Below are positions 30,778 through 43,219 of a stretch of DNA of 64,000 bases, piece after piece. Position 1 is the stretch's first letter; every line of letters begins with the position of its first letter. This DNA comes from Punica granatum (taxonomy: Eukaryota; Streptophyta; Magnoliopsida; Myrtales; Lythraceae). The stretch lies in contig NC_045129.1 of assembly GCF_007655135.1 (NCBI RefSeq), forward strand, positions 3,968,001 through 4,032,000, in the 5' to 3' direction. Made by a program: the position numbers and the translations under genes. The notes under the pieces were generated by a model. That model had not been told where the DNA came from. It worked only from the letters and a program-made list of their open reading frames with translations, and searched no databases.

Positions 30778-33700
30778 AAGGCTTATAATCCATTTTTTAA
30801 TGAACAAGCCTACTTTCTAAATCTTATTAAGAGGGTTTCAAACAACGACAAACGGGTTGTCTCTGGTAACCACCGATATATCCAGCATTTGAAGCAAAAG
30901 ATATGAGAAGGGATTAGAGAGAATATCTCCTAATTATTCTTTGTGGATTAGATTAGGAAAAACCTTTCCAATTTTCAAGCGTGAGTTGCGGACCCGACAC
31001 GCGTACGGTCGTAGCTGTTCCACCCCACACACAAGTCAAGTGGGCCCTTGCATTTCTCCACGTGGTGTAATTTGCATGGGTCATTACAACTATATCGGTC
31101 TTTTGCTTCAAAGAGAAGACTCACAAGTCATTCAAAAGAGATTTAGATGCAGTAACAAATAAGAAATTAGAAGAGATTTTAAATTTGATTTTCATCCATC
31201 TATATATATATATATATATTTATTTATTTATTTAACTTTTTATTTTCTAGAGATCGAGTGTGGTGCATAATCAAAACTTCTCACATCATTGTATGAAATT
31301 ATGAGGTTCGTCTTTTTATAAGTGAAATTTTTTGTATCCCATTATTCCTTTTACCTATCCATTAATCGGGTTAGGGTCTTCCTTGTAAAAAAAAAAAATC
31401 TCCATTAGTATGAAGAAATGTTTTACGTTTTTTTATATTATATTAAAAAGCAAATTTGTTTGATCTATTATGTACTCTGCAGAATGTTTTATCTATCTAA
31501 CCGATGGATGATGAACTTTAAATGAGTATAAAATGTCAATGAAGACGCATTCGGGGATGGGTCGAGCTGGGATGAAGGAGGCAGTCCTGTCTCTCTATAT
31601 TTTTGCTATTCTAAGAAATTAAATTCACATATTGTTTGTTGCATATTTAATGAAATTATTTAGACTCATTACGTAAATATTTTACCTTCTTATACTCGTC
31701 CCCTTAAGGATCATGCCTTCCCCTAGAGCTAAACTTTGGGTCCATCCCGGGATATATCAATTACAGTAACTTCTAGAAAAAACGTTATAAACTAATTTGA
31801 TCAGAAACTTTATTGAAATATTCCATGATTATTATCTTTTATATATGAGAATGGACCTTTTTTTGTATTATAAAGTAAGTCCATGCGACTTGAGAATTGA
31901 CATATTTAAGTCATCCTACATGATTTTCTATAAAAATTTCCTTGTTTTACTTTCAAATGATATATAATTAGTATATGTACAATTATTTCCAACAAATTCT
32001 TTGATAAAGACGGTATAACATGATTGCTTTTTCTTAATAATTGATAGTGGTTCAGTTGTTTAAGATATTTATCACGTGTATGGAATTTTTGAAGTATCTG
32101 CTTCATAATTATATGGAAGCCTTTAGTGGATCCCAACCATTGAGGTCGTTGATGCGTCAATGGTAGCATCTGTAATTTTATACATTGCACTCCCCAATGA
32201 ATTAATAAGAAAGTGCACTAATGACGTATCCTATATATGTTTAGTTTTGAGAAAACAGTATTCTATTAGCAACGGAATACGCTGTCGTTCATATAAATTG
32301 GATATAGAACTGCCATGCAATAGTATTGGACGACAAAGAAGAATGTCTCTATCTTCATTGGGTTATTGGATCCAATTTGACACATAAAAACTTGAATTAA
32401 AGGTAAATTAAACGTATATAAAATGCCGAGTACGTCCGTGATTAACCTCCTAATTTTGGTGAAACGGCAGATTATGTGTCGCCATGTCAACATATATGCT
32501 GACGTAATTTTTTTCCATTAATTTTTTAAATTAAAAAATAGAGAAAAAAAGAAAGTATATCTGTATAATTTGGCAAATTATAACTCCATGCTTCCTAAGT
32601 TTCAAAATTAAGAAAATATAACTGTAATTATTTCTATAGAGTGCAAGCTATCTTGGGGCCTTTTTTTTTTTTTCCTCCCATGGGGGTTGTCCTATTCAGT
32701 TGTTTGCTTGCAAAATTAAACATATATCTTGGATTATATAGAAGTATAATTACACCTATATGACATCTTTTACTTCCATTGGCCTAACTTTGGACAAACC
32801 TTATACCGAAACATTGAATTTATCCTTTTATTTCTATTGCTTGTGATGGTATTTCTATGACCATATGCTATATATGGCAGATAACGAAGAAGCATTAGCC
32901 AGCAAGTCATCAAGTAAATTCCTAATTTCTTAAATTAATTCACGCAAGAATGCAATATTTATATGAGAACTGAAATGGCAATATGTATATGTATGGTAGA
33001 TAATTAAAAAGCACTAGCTAGCCAAACATGACCAGGAAAGCTTTTTGCATTAAAACATACACAAGAAAAAGGAGAAATTCCCATTAGCTTTGTCATGTTT
33101 CTTTGCCAAAAATAAGATTGTCTTAGATGTCACAGAGGATAATTGATACGATATATTAAATGACGCTAAAGGATTCGTAATTGCTCACACTTTCACGCTT
33201 AACTTTTTTCTAAGATTTTCTTTTTTCTTTTTAAGAAAATATTTTTATACAATTTTCATTTTTTATTATTAGAAAACAATGCAATAGGTTTACCAATTAA
33301 AACTGACGAATGATTTAGCAATAAGACTTTTGCTTAGCTTTTCTTTTTTTCCTCATCTCACCCCTAAAATTCGGTAGCAAAGAAATAATTCACGGTCTGC
33401 ATTTTGTCATGAAACAATTATATGTTTGGACAAAAACACCAAAACGTTGTCATATCTTGAAAGGTTGAAAAAATGAAAGATACAAAATGTGTGGCAACTT
33501 GTGACATTGATGTAAAGCCCAAAAAAAAAAGCCCTTAAGTCACAAACTTTATCAAAGAAAATATTTAGCAAATATACAACATTTATCCAACAAAATAATA
33601 ATATATAGGATGAAGGGAAAATGCGAAGAAAATCACAAAAAAATCCGTAATTATGGAGAAGTTACGATAATAAAGGGATGAAAAGAGTGGAAAAAAGGAA

Positions 33701-34042
33701 GATGGAAAAGTTTGGGAATGAGAGTAAAGAGACAAAAACGACAGCCCGCCAGACCGTAAAAGACCAATGAAACGAGGAGGGCAATGGATATTATCCTCTT
33801 CAGTCAAGCCTAAAGTAGTCATTTCACCCACTTGTCCCCACCAACGTACACCCGCGTTTTCCTGACCCTCCAATTTTTATTCCCAAATTGCCCCTGTCCT
33901 CCTCCCCTTTCATATATCTATTTCTCTTTTAAACGACGAGTGTATTTTCCATATTCCTTCCTCTGCAGAGTCCTCTATTCCTCCTGGTGGTGAAACCCTG
34001 AACACCGCCGAGTCAGCGACCGAAGCCGTCGCCGCCGCAGCC

Positions 34043-36889
34043 ATGACCCGGCGGTGCTCTCACTGCAGCAACAACGGCCACAATTCGAGAACCTGCCCCA
34101 CCCGTGGGGCTGGCGCCGGCCCCTCCTCCGGGGTGAAGCTGTTCGGCGTCCGGCTCATCGACGGCTCAATGAAGAAGAGCGCCAGCATGGGGAACCTTTC
34201 GGCGCACTTCCACTCGTCGTCGGCGTCGCCGAATCCGGGCTCGCCGGATCCTGGCCAGGTCCATGTGCCTGAGGGGTACCTCTCCGATGATACCGCTCAC
34301 GGCTCGTCCCACCGCCGCGGGGAGAGAAAGAGAGGTATCACTATTAAATTGAGCTCTTTGCATTCATCATTGATTAATCTTGTTGGGTTCGCGAATAAAA
34401 ATCCTTTTTTTTTTTTGAGGAAAAAAGTGTCTTTCTTGGAATACAACTTCTAAAACAATTGCTTTCTTTGAATCTTTCGGTGAAACTTTTGTTGAGCATC
34501 GACATGTTTTTCTTGTTTTCTGTGAGATGAAAACGTTAGCTAATTTGGGGAGCTCCACTGTCCTGATTTTTACGGTGGTGCAATTTCAAGGGGAAAAAGA
34601 ACATTCTTTATGATATGTAGATGTATATGTGTATATGTATAGATTGCGTCATGGGTAAGATGCGATGGCTTTATCATCTGTCATTCTCGTTTGACTCAGT
34701 CCTTATTTCATGTTGAGATATTGCCGTAAACGTGTGGATGTGTTCATCAGGAGAATGAGCTTCTTATCTTTTCTTCAAGTTTGATTTCGTATCTGCCGAC
34801 CTTTTGTTTTCATTCCTGTTGTCTCTTTTATCTTCTTCTGGCTGATAGGCATCTCATTGGCTAACTACTTTATTTTCTTGAATTAATTTATTATCCAAGG
34901 CATCTATTTTTGGGTGCCTTATTTCCCACTTGGTTTCCAAACTTGGGTATTTATCTTTTTTGTATGAAGATAATTTGATCCAATTAGAATCCCGGAGTTG
35001 AACATATTCGCATGTTCATGTTCCTTTTTTTCCCTGATATTTACTGGCATTAGGTTGACTGTTGAGATCAAGAAAGTTCACATCTTTCACTCATTCTAAA
35101 CGTATGAAAAGATCTCTCTTTATTTTTTGTCCCTCTGTTTGAGTGCATCCTCGTGTGCAATTAGCTGGAGACCGTGTGAAAGAGTCGGTGGACTTAAGAT
35201 TGACTTCTGGTTACGTTGGACCAACCAGTGGTTGATTATTTCAGAATGGACCTCCTACTTGTAACTTATGTGTTGATAATTTGTTTCTATTCATGAATAT
35301 TATAAGCAAAATAATGCAGGCCACCTAAAATACTTTGACCTCTGTCTTCGAACTCGAAGAAAATCTTGGTGGTCCCGTGGAAATGAATATGTCTGCCTTG
35401 CCGTTGCATGTTCTCTCAAACACATTACATCTTCAATAGATTCGATGTGCTTAGTGTTTCAGTGGCTGTTGATCAGCATGAAGCTACTGCATGATAGAAT
35501 CTCTTTTGTTCGGGGCTTTTCATTTAATGTCTTCAATTTCATGTTGGACGAATTGGCGACCTCTTGTCAAGTATTTGTTCATAGTTCATACATATCGTTT
35601 GGTTTTAATGAAGCATTATTCTCAATCTAGAATGATTTGGCATTATCAATGAGCAGTCGGCCAAAACTCGAAATAATTTAAGATCTTTATATTTTTGTTT
35701 GCTATGGATAAATGGACAAGTAATGGCATTGCATCTTTTTCGCTACTAACAGCAGTGTTCTTTTCCATTTATTTGATACTTTACCATCTTTTATTAGGAG
35801 AGAGAGTCTTAATAAGTTTCACCCCTTTCCCTTTGGTTTCTAGGGGTCCCATGGACAGAAGAAGAGCATCGTCTGTTTCTGATTGGCCTTCAGAAATTGG
35901 GTAAAGGTGACTGGCGTGGGATAGCGAGAAACTATGTTACGTCAAGAACTCCAACCCAGGTGGCAAGCCATGCGCAAAAGTATTTCATTCGACAGACTCA
36001 TGCTGGCCGAAGGAAGAGGCGTTCGAGCCTCTTCGACATGGCTCCTGATGTGGTTCGTTTTTTCTCCCTTAAAGAAGCTTTGACCTCTCTTTTCATTGTT
36101 AATCGCATAATTACTGCTTTGGGTGCTCGCAGCTTTAGCAATCACATAATTTCACCATGGGAAGTACATGTATTAAGCTCCATGGGAGACTGATGACCAT
36201 CAGATCTTCTATCCTATTTAAAAGACGTTATACCATCTATTTCTGAGGCAGTTATCAACAGAAGTTACCAATCAACTTATCATGCATTTATTTCTCCTTT
36301 GTGGTCAGATCATGTGTTTCTGATCAATTTATCATGCATCTTTTAGGATTTCGATCCACCCACAGTACCAGAAGAGCCCTCACTGCCTCCTCCAGCAGGA
36401 GAAGCTGATAACACAAATTCGATGCCTTCTCTGGATCTCTCTCTGGGCTCAGAGGTCAAGCCCATGGAGACCTCACCCCAAGAACCGCATAAAGAGAACG
36501 CGGAAAATCTGGTTCCACCGGCTGGGTTCCCGCTCTTTATCCCGGGATATTTCCAAGCTCAGATCCATGTCCCTGTTCCGTTCCCCATTTGGCAGCCCAT
36601 TGTGGCCCAACAGGAGGACGACAAGTGTACTGAGACGACATCCCAACACCAGGTGCTGAAACCCATTCCGTTGCTCCCCAAGGAAACCGTTAACGTGGAT
36701 GAGCTGGTGGGCATGTCTCAGCTAAGCCTGATAGAGGCAGAAGGCGGCTCTAACCCCAAGGAGACTCCATCTCTCTCGCTAAAGTTAACTGGGGAGCCAT
36801 CTAGACAATCTGCTTTCCATGCTAACAGTGGAGCTGTAAGCGGGTCAGACCTTAGCACGGGCAAGAATAGCCCAATCCAAGCAGTCTGA
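34043..36889 (+). CDS. One-repeat SHAQKYF MYB transcription factor with zinc knuckle and EAR motif
   Basis: Exons 34043-34334, 35844-36052 and 36347-36889; 347 aa. Order: N-terminal CCHC zinc knuckle [14 protein letters not shown] (residues about 5-18, C-x2-C-x4-H-x4-C); KLFGVRL (about 32-38), a R/KLFGV-type repression motif; then the single MYB repeat [20 protein letters not shown] with the diagnostic SHAQKYF (both in exon 2); a basic RRKRR stretch; and an LDLSL EAR motif in exon 3. This is the MYBS3/KUA1-MYBH class of I-box/TATCCA-binding regulators, generally transcriptional repressors in the nucleus. The first intron is 1.5 kb and splits the gene between the linker and the MYB repeat. The start is the first ATG in a GC-rich leader. 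Exact orthology is not assigned. Confidence 0.93.
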
Positions 36890-37710
36890 TCCTGTACTGG
36901 ATTCATTTTGTTGGGATTCAGAAGAAGGGCATCTTGTTTGAGTAGCCGTTGAGGTTGCATGGCAGTCCTCGAAGCCCAACCCAAGGTTTAGATGGATCTA
37001 TTAGTGCTTTCGGAAATTCTTAATCTATTCTTTTTAACTGTAATCAGGTAAACGATCTATAACAATAATTGATATGTAGTAAGCGCAGCAAGTGTTGTAT
37101 CTCTGCATGTATAGCCGGACCAAGTGATTTCTTTTGCTGCTTGCAATTTTTGCAGGGGCAAGTTAGCTTAGGTTTTTTTTTTTTTCTATTTCTGCATCGA
37201 TATTTAATGATATATCTAATTTCGTGGTAAGTTCACTGTTCTTTGACTGTGATTCAAGTTGATTGTAGCCTGTAGTGACCGTGGGCGGGCGATAGCCCAG
37301 GATTATCCACTAAACTTTGTATAGTATGGCCAGGCTCAGCCGAGCTGATGTCATGGCTCCGGGTCCATTTATTTGACAGGTTTGCCGGGCCAGCCAGACC
37401 ATGATTGGGTCAAGCTGTTTCTGCAGAGGACAGCATCAATTAACATTAGAAAATTTACTGGTAAGTACATGGAGTTGCTTCATGAAGATGGCATGGTCGA
37501 CCGTCCTCTACTGATTCTGCGGGGCTAGATAAATGGAATTAGTTCCATCAGCGAAACCTGAAACTGCAGCTTACAAGAACAGAACCTCGAACTGCAAGTA
37601 GTAATATGACCTCAATCCTTCAGATGTGAACAGACTGCATCCGAAACAAAAAATTAAACCCGATTTACAATACGAATCTCTGGACTCGGCTGTCCTGTCC
37701 GGTCAGAGCC
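36890..37710. other. Convergent intergenic spacer
   Basis: About 820 bp between the stop codons of the MYB gene (+) and the unknown 507-aa gene (-). It should hold both 3' UTRs, which may approach or overlap each other. A poly-T run lies at about 37171-37185. No frame of interest. Confidence 0.6.
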
Positions 37711-39691
37711 TCAAGCACCTGGGCTCTTTTCATCTAATGAAACCTCGTCCAACCTATCAAGAAATCCCTTATTTTCTGAATCCAAAACTGCAGAGCCCTT
37801 GACCAGAAAGCCATAAGATGCCGCTTCAAACTTAGTCCAGAGCTCTTTCTTCAGCGTGGTTTCACCTGGTCTCTTGCCCTTCCCGAATGTGCTCTCAGGA
37901 TCTTTCCATATTGGAGTGCTCTCAATCAGTGCTAGGCTTCTGCCAAAACATTCTGCAAAAACAAAACAAAAAATATATGCTTCAATTTATTGGACCGTTG
38001 AAAAGACTAGCAGTAATACCACGTGACCTAATTACCTTCTTGTTGTGTCCCTTGATGGTCACCCTGAAGAGGCTTTTCTGTTGATAAGAAGATACCTGCT
38101 TCCTGATTGGCAAGGGGTCGAGTGTTTGCTGCGACATTTGCAGGTGTCTCATCAGGAGGCTCCATTAAAATGCAAGACTTGGGGGGCGAACAGAACCAAT
38201 CAGGGGATGATTCTCTATCTTTCTTTCCGAGGCCCAGTTTCTGAGCCTGCCGTATGCCTAGTAGCTCCGGGTACTTTGTGGCCAAGTAATCAGAAGTTTC
38301 ACTGCCTGAGGATTCAGATGATTCTTCCCCAAGATTACTCAAAGGTTTGACAGGAAATGGTGTTGACTTGCGGGTATTACAATTTTTCCAATGCGTAGAT
38401 ACTGAAACAGGCTCGAGCAATGCACAGGACTTTGGTGGTGAGACTTTAAAGCAAGGCGTCATGATGACCATGGAGTAATCTCTTCTGGGAAGTGTGAGTG
38501 GAGAAACAGGACCTGGCTCTTCAGAGGGCTGACTGGAATTCGGATGTTCTGCCTCATCTTTGAGCAAGTCGTCATTTGTTTCTTCCGAGAAGGCGCGAAG
38601 AGGCCATGAACTGGTGATTGAGGCTATCTTTTCGAGTACTGATCTCGTTGAATCCTGGCATTTAGATGAAAGTGCTTTGGACATGGGCAGTGGTGTGAGC
38701 AAAAAGACTTGCCTACCCCTTTCGACAGTACAATTAGCACGCCAGGAGACAAGTGGAGATGGAGAGATCAACGACTCCATGGTTTGCTCGGGACTGGAAA
38801 CTAAAATGTTCTCGTCATCATCGTCACCCTCATCTCCAGTCCCAGAATTAGTGCCCACTAAAGACGGTTCCATCAGCTTCTCTGATTCCTTGGGAGAACC
38901 AGAGAGAGCATTTCGCAATCTCGGAACCCATGGCTGCATTGTAAAACTTTCTCATCAGTCGGAAAGTAACGGTAGTAAGATAAATATCCCAACAGAGTTC
39001 ACATCAATTGCAGCAAGAATAAAAAAAAATAACCTTCAAGGATGACAGCATTTCAGCCAAGAAGCTTGCAAAGGATTCGATTTCCTCCTTCTCCTCTTTG
39101 CCGATCTCCTTAAGCTTGAACGGTTGAACGACAATTTCATCAATCTGCACCCAAGAAATAATATATACCTTCTTCAGCTAAACCAATTCGAAATTCAACT
39201 CAGAACACTTCAAAATTAAACCAGAAGCTCATCTCCAACTTCCAAAATCAAACCAAAAGATGCGAAATTTCAACCCCGACATGCCCTAATTGATTTAGTC
39301 CGAACTTTTCCCCTCTCTCGTGTCAAAATCTAATCCAAGCTCGCTCCCCCCATTTCAACAACAGGAACTAGAAAATCTAGGGTTTTGAACAGGAACCTCT
39401 TATCGGATCGAGTGTTACCTGGCGAGTGAGGTTGGAAAGATCGGACTGGACGAGCAGCAGCCGATCAAGAGAACCGTCATCTTCTCCTTCCTCGCAACGC
39501 CCAGTGCTGCTCTTCTCCTCCAGCTTCTTTTCCGCCGAAGGCAGCAACGTCTTCTTCCCACTCACGGGCTTCGAACTCCATTTTCCGCCATTGTTCCTTA
39601 AACCAACACCGTTCCCTTGATTATTGTGAGCGTTTGATAGTTCCTTCAGCGGTCGTCTTCCCGATTTCACTCTCGCTTCGTTCCTCTGCAT
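37711..39691 (-). CDS. Plant protein of unknown function, 507 aa
   Basis: Not recognised as a named family. Minus-strand exons: 39691-39419, 39144-39034, 38933-38036, 37952-37711 (273+111+898+242 nt, 507 codons plus TGA). The N-terminus is basic (MQRNEARVKSGRRPLKELSN). Next comes an acidic patch and a short leucine-rich segment (DRLLLVQSDLSNLTRQ), then exon 2 encodes a charged helix (KLKEIGKEEKEEIESFASFL). The long exon 3 is Ser/Pro/Glu-rich and looks disordered, with repeated SPPKSC segments (VSPPKSCALLEP and CSPPKSCILMEP). The C-terminus is better ordered (LTLKKELWTKFEAAS-like, then GFLDRLDEVS). There are no membrane segments or catalytic motif. The SP/TP-rich repeats and the basic N-terminus would suit a nuclear or cytoskeletal phosphoprotein, but that is inference. 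Splice sites and frames all agree, so the gene looks functional. Confidence 0.8.
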
Positions 39692-39701
39692 CTCTCCCCC
39701 C

Positions 39702-39723
39702 CTCTCTCTCTCTCTCTCTCTCT
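39702..39723. repeat. (CT)n microsatellite just upstream of the unknown gene
   Basis: ctctct run 10-30 bp before the start codon of the minus-strand gene (reads GA on its sense strand), so it probably lies in its 5' UTR. Confidence 0.85.
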
Positions 39724-39873
39724 GATGTTTGAATTTCTGCTGTACGTCTGTTTATGGGCGGGTTAATTAATTACATCCATGCCCCCGTTGCAACCAGAAC
39801 CCTCTACTATACTGATTTAGCTAATTAGTACCCAAGACGGCGAGAGACCTTTTATTATTATTATTTTTTCATA

Positions 39874-40523
39874 GGGTAAATTGCACTGATAGTCAAAAAT
39901 GTTTTACAAATATTTTATTATGTTTCAAAAAGTTTTTTTCGTTACATGATGGTAAAAAATGTTACAAAGTTGTTTCATGATGGTACAAACCGTCAATTGG
40001 CCCTAACGCCGTTAACATTTTGCTGATGTTGCGCGTCCTATGTGTCACTTTTATTACGTGGAACCAATCACAGTGCGTTACGTCTTTTAAGATAAAACAA
40101 AATTTTAAAAAATCCATAAAAAATAAAAAATAAATAAAAGCAAAAAAACAAAAAAGAGTAAAAATTTAGAAAAATTTATATTTTTTTAAAATTTTGAAAA
40201 TTTTAAAATTATTTTTAAAAATTTTAAAATTTAAAATTTAAATTATTTTTAGAATTATTTTTAAAATTATTTTTAGAATTATTTTTAAAAGATTTTAAAT
40301 TTTTAAAAATTTAGAATTATTTAAAATTTTTCGATCACGTCAACAAGGAGGTGACACGTAGTAGCCAAGTCAGCGTCGGCTTGACGGCGTCAAGCTCGAG
40401 TTGAGGATTTGTACTATCATGAAACAACTTTGAAACATTTTGTACTATCATGTAGCGAAAAAAAATTTTTGAACCACAATGAAATATTTGTAAAACATTT
40501 TGGACCACCAGTGTAATTTATCA
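39874..40523. mobile_element. Non-autonomous Mutator-like element
   Basis: A 650-bp insertion flanked by the 9-bp direct repeat tttttcata at 39865-39873 and 40524-40532. It has long imperfect inverted ends: the left reads gggtaaattgcactg...aaaatgttttacaaat, and the right reads the reverse complement of the same series (atttgtaaaacatttt...cagtgtaattta). A 9-bp duplication and long inverted ends fit Mutator-like elements. The centre (about 40090-40330) is low-complexity A/T sequence. No transposase frame. Confidence 0.8.
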
Positions 40524-41213
40524 TTTTTCATAAGTGAAATACGGGATGTCCCTAGTATATGCGTTGAGATTAATCACCACCACGACATTAGCTTAATCTT
40601 GATTATAAAGTACTTTCAGTGAATTTTAAACTTTTACATTGCAAGTAAAATTCGCCTGTTGTAAATAACAGCGCATTTTGTTAACTGCACCACATTTGAT
40701 TTACTTTACGTTTGCCTATTTGAAAAAGTCGGTCCTTTTATCTTCTTATTGACATACACCCAAGCAAAAAGGCCTTCCTCTAAGGATAAAGACAGCTACC
40801 TTTAGAGTCGTATCTTACGATTTTCCAATCTTAATTATCGGCAATTGAAATTCCATTAGAAACATGATATCTTATTAGTATTTTTTGTCCATTGATTCTT
40901 TTTTTTTTTTGCCCCCCAAACATTGGATTGTATTTCGAGTCAATCCAATTCAGCAAATGAATATCATATGAGATCACGGGATAGAACTCTTTTTGTCACG
41001 GACTTAAAACAATCTAAAAAGCTTGATAAGATAGTATGACATCTAACGACAAGCGCAACTACGATCCTGAACTGATCGAGAGATGCATTGACATTTGTTG
41101 GAGGCGTCCCTTATTTTTTTTAATTATACATTTACATGTAAGTCTATAAAGAGTTTAACTCAAATTAAAACCCCGTCAAGAATATATAAAATCAAACGGG
41201 GCCGAGAACCACC

Positions 41214-41246
41214 GTGGATTATCCTTTTCAAGAATGGATAATCCAC
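41214..41246. repeat. Short hairpin
   Basis: An 11-bp perfect stem, gtggattatcc (41214-41224) and ggataatccac (41236-41246), separated by 11 bp. It abuts the left arm of the inverted repeat at 41252. Confidence 0.75.
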
Positions 41247-41251
41247 GGATT

Positions 41252-41538
41252 ATCATTTTATTTTAAAATAGAATCATTTAAAAGTCACGGACATGAACAT
41301 GGACGCGAAAACCGTCCAAGGGGATCGGACACGTTATGCGCTCGGTGCATGTACGTCTCTCACATGCAAACACCATCCCTTGGGCGGGGCCCACGTAACC
41401 TAGGCCCTGGGTCTACATGCACCCGGTGCATGGATACTGCCCGGCCTCTGCCACGTAAGTACTTCGTAGATTTGATTGATCGCGATCAGAGCACCTATAG
41501 AAAGATTCTTAAATGATTCTATTTTAAAATAAAATGAT
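41252..41538. mobile_element. MITE-like element with 29-bp perfect inverted repeats
   Basis: A 29-bp sequence at 41252-41280 (contains tattttaaaataga) recurs as a perfect reverse complement at 41510-41538, about 229 bp away. The element ends about 160 bp before the oxygenase start codon. No clear target duplication was found, so the true boundaries may extend further. The interior is GC-richer than its ends. Confidence 0.6.
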
Positions 41539-41696
41539 GCGATAAAAAAAATAAAATAATAGTATTAACACTCTGATTAATATACAAGTCCAAGTGATTG
41601 ACGCTGTCATTAGCGAGTTTTGCTTTATTTTAATTGATTTTTAATTGAGGAGATAAAGGGATACCCAAAATCAGAACCATGAAACCTACTGCGACA

Positions 41697-43219
41697 ATGG
41701 CGGAGTTCTTTGCTGAGGTTCAGATTCCCCATCAGAAATTCTACTCCTCCGCGCCCTTCCCTTCGGTCTTGGCCCCGGTGGCGGCTCAGCGGAGCTCGGC
41801 CGCCCTCCTGGCCCGATCCGTCAAGTCCCATAGACCGTACCTTGAGTCTCTGCTCCACAAGAGCGGGGCCCTGCTGCTCAGGGGCTTCGGGGTGAACACC
41901 GCGGAGGAGTTCAACGACGTCGTGGAGGCGTTCGGGTTCGAAGAGCTGCCCTATGTGGGCGGAGCGGCCCCGAGGACCAACGTCGTCGGCCGTGTTTTCA
42001 CCGCCAACGAGTCCCCGCCCGACCAGAAGATCCCCTTCCACCATGAAATGGCTCAGGTGACCCAGCTGACGTCTATTGTTATTATGATGTTCTTGTTGAT
42101 TTTGTGAAATTCTTTGGTGATTTATCTCGTTCGTGTGGTGTGATGAAGGAGTACTAATCAGATTGCAACAATCCCGGAAATTGAGCTCTGATCATTCGAG
42201 TAATTTTAAAATTGTTATTAATCGATTCTCATCACGTAATTGCGAGTAGGACCATATAAAGATTTCCTTTATGCGTCCACATCAGTTTTGGAAATGGAAG
42301 GAATGGTGGGAGGCTGTGATTGTTAGAACGATGAAAAGTTTTGGGATGAAATCGTCTAGGAAAAGTTTTTCTGGGCTCCATTTAGTGGCCCCTGGAGTTT
42401 GATTCTGCTGAATGCTACTGAATCTGAGCCTCAATTGAGTGGGTATGATCGATCGATATGCATCGAATCAGGTCCCGGAGTTTCCGTCCAAATTGTTCTT
42501 CTTCTGCGAGGTAGAACCCGAGAGCGGAGGAGAGACCCCCATAGTTCTCAGCCACATCGTGTACGAGAGGATGAAAGAGAAGTACCCGGACTTTGTTCGG
42601 CGATTAGAGGAGCATGATCTGATGTATATTCGTGTTCTAGGAGAAGATGATGACCCCTCATCTCCCATTGGCCGTGGCTGGAAATCTACATTCTTGACAG
42701 ACGACAAGAGCATTGCTGAGAAAAGGTTCCTTCTCTTAGCACTTCTATTGTGCAGTGAACCCATCTTCAGCCAGTTTGGGACCAAAATGCTGCAGTTAAT
42801 TGGTTCTTATGCATATCTTTTTATCGATATAATATGATTTCTTCTGATGATTTGACAGAGCTGCTCATCTGGGAATGAAACTGGAGTGGACCGAAGACGG
42901 TGTAAAGACAATAATGGGCCCAATCCCGGCAATCAAGTTCGACGGCTCTAGGAACCGGAAGATCTGGTTCAACAGCATGGTGGCTGCATACACAGGCTGG
43001 AAGGACTTGAGGAACGATCCTGAAAAGGCTGTCACTTTTGGGAACGGTGAGCCCCTGCCTTCTGATGTGATCCACGACTGCCTAAGGATCCTAGAAGAAG
43101 AGTGCGTAGCCATTCCTTGGAAGAAAGGCGATGTTTTGTTGATTGATAACTGGGCCGTGCTCCATTCCAGAAGATCTTTCACTCCACCTAGACGAGTCCT
43201 GGCTTCACTATGCAAGTAG
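41697..43219 (+). CDS. TauD/clavaminate-synthase-like Fe(II)/2-oxoglutarate oxygenase
   Basis: Exons 41697-42056, 42472-42725 and 42859-43219; 324 aa, close to the Arabidopsis At3g21360-type clavaminate-synthase-like protein. An in-frame ATG 18 bp upstream (41679) would add six residues (MKPTAT); the second ATG is preferred because MAEFF aligns with the family start. The Fe(II) ligands are visible as HHE in PFHHEMAQ (H115 and E117) and the distal His in AVLHSRRSF (about H307), with the 2-oxoglutarate-binding Arg in TPPRRVLAS. Exon 1 ends exactly after the HxE motif. Family members are non-haem oxygenases; the physiological substrate in plants is unknown. A broken tandem copy lies 4.7 kb downstream. 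Confidence 0.95.

Larger units (their letters stand above)
28421..34042. other. Intergenic region before the MYB gene
   Basis: No gene recognised. It contains two SINE-like insertions (about 29115-29255 and 30127-30318) and (TA)n runs at 30744-30770 and about 31200-31219. The last about 200 bp (33840-34042) are C-rich and probably hold the promoter and leader of the MYB gene; catatatcta near 33910 is a possible TATA element. Short frames at 30941-31162 and 31906-32493 have no recognisable domain. Confidence 0.5.
39724..41696. other. Divergent promoter region
   Basis: About 2 kb between the divergent unknown gene (-) and the oxygenase gene (+). It contains the MULE-type element at 39874-40523 and an inverted-repeat structure at 41214-41538 close to the oxygenase start. 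No gene recognised. Confidence 0.6.

Noticed and set aside
40081..40330. Possible AT-rich origin or matrix-attachment element
   Set aside because: It is the low-complexity core of the MULE-type element; nothing else supports another role.
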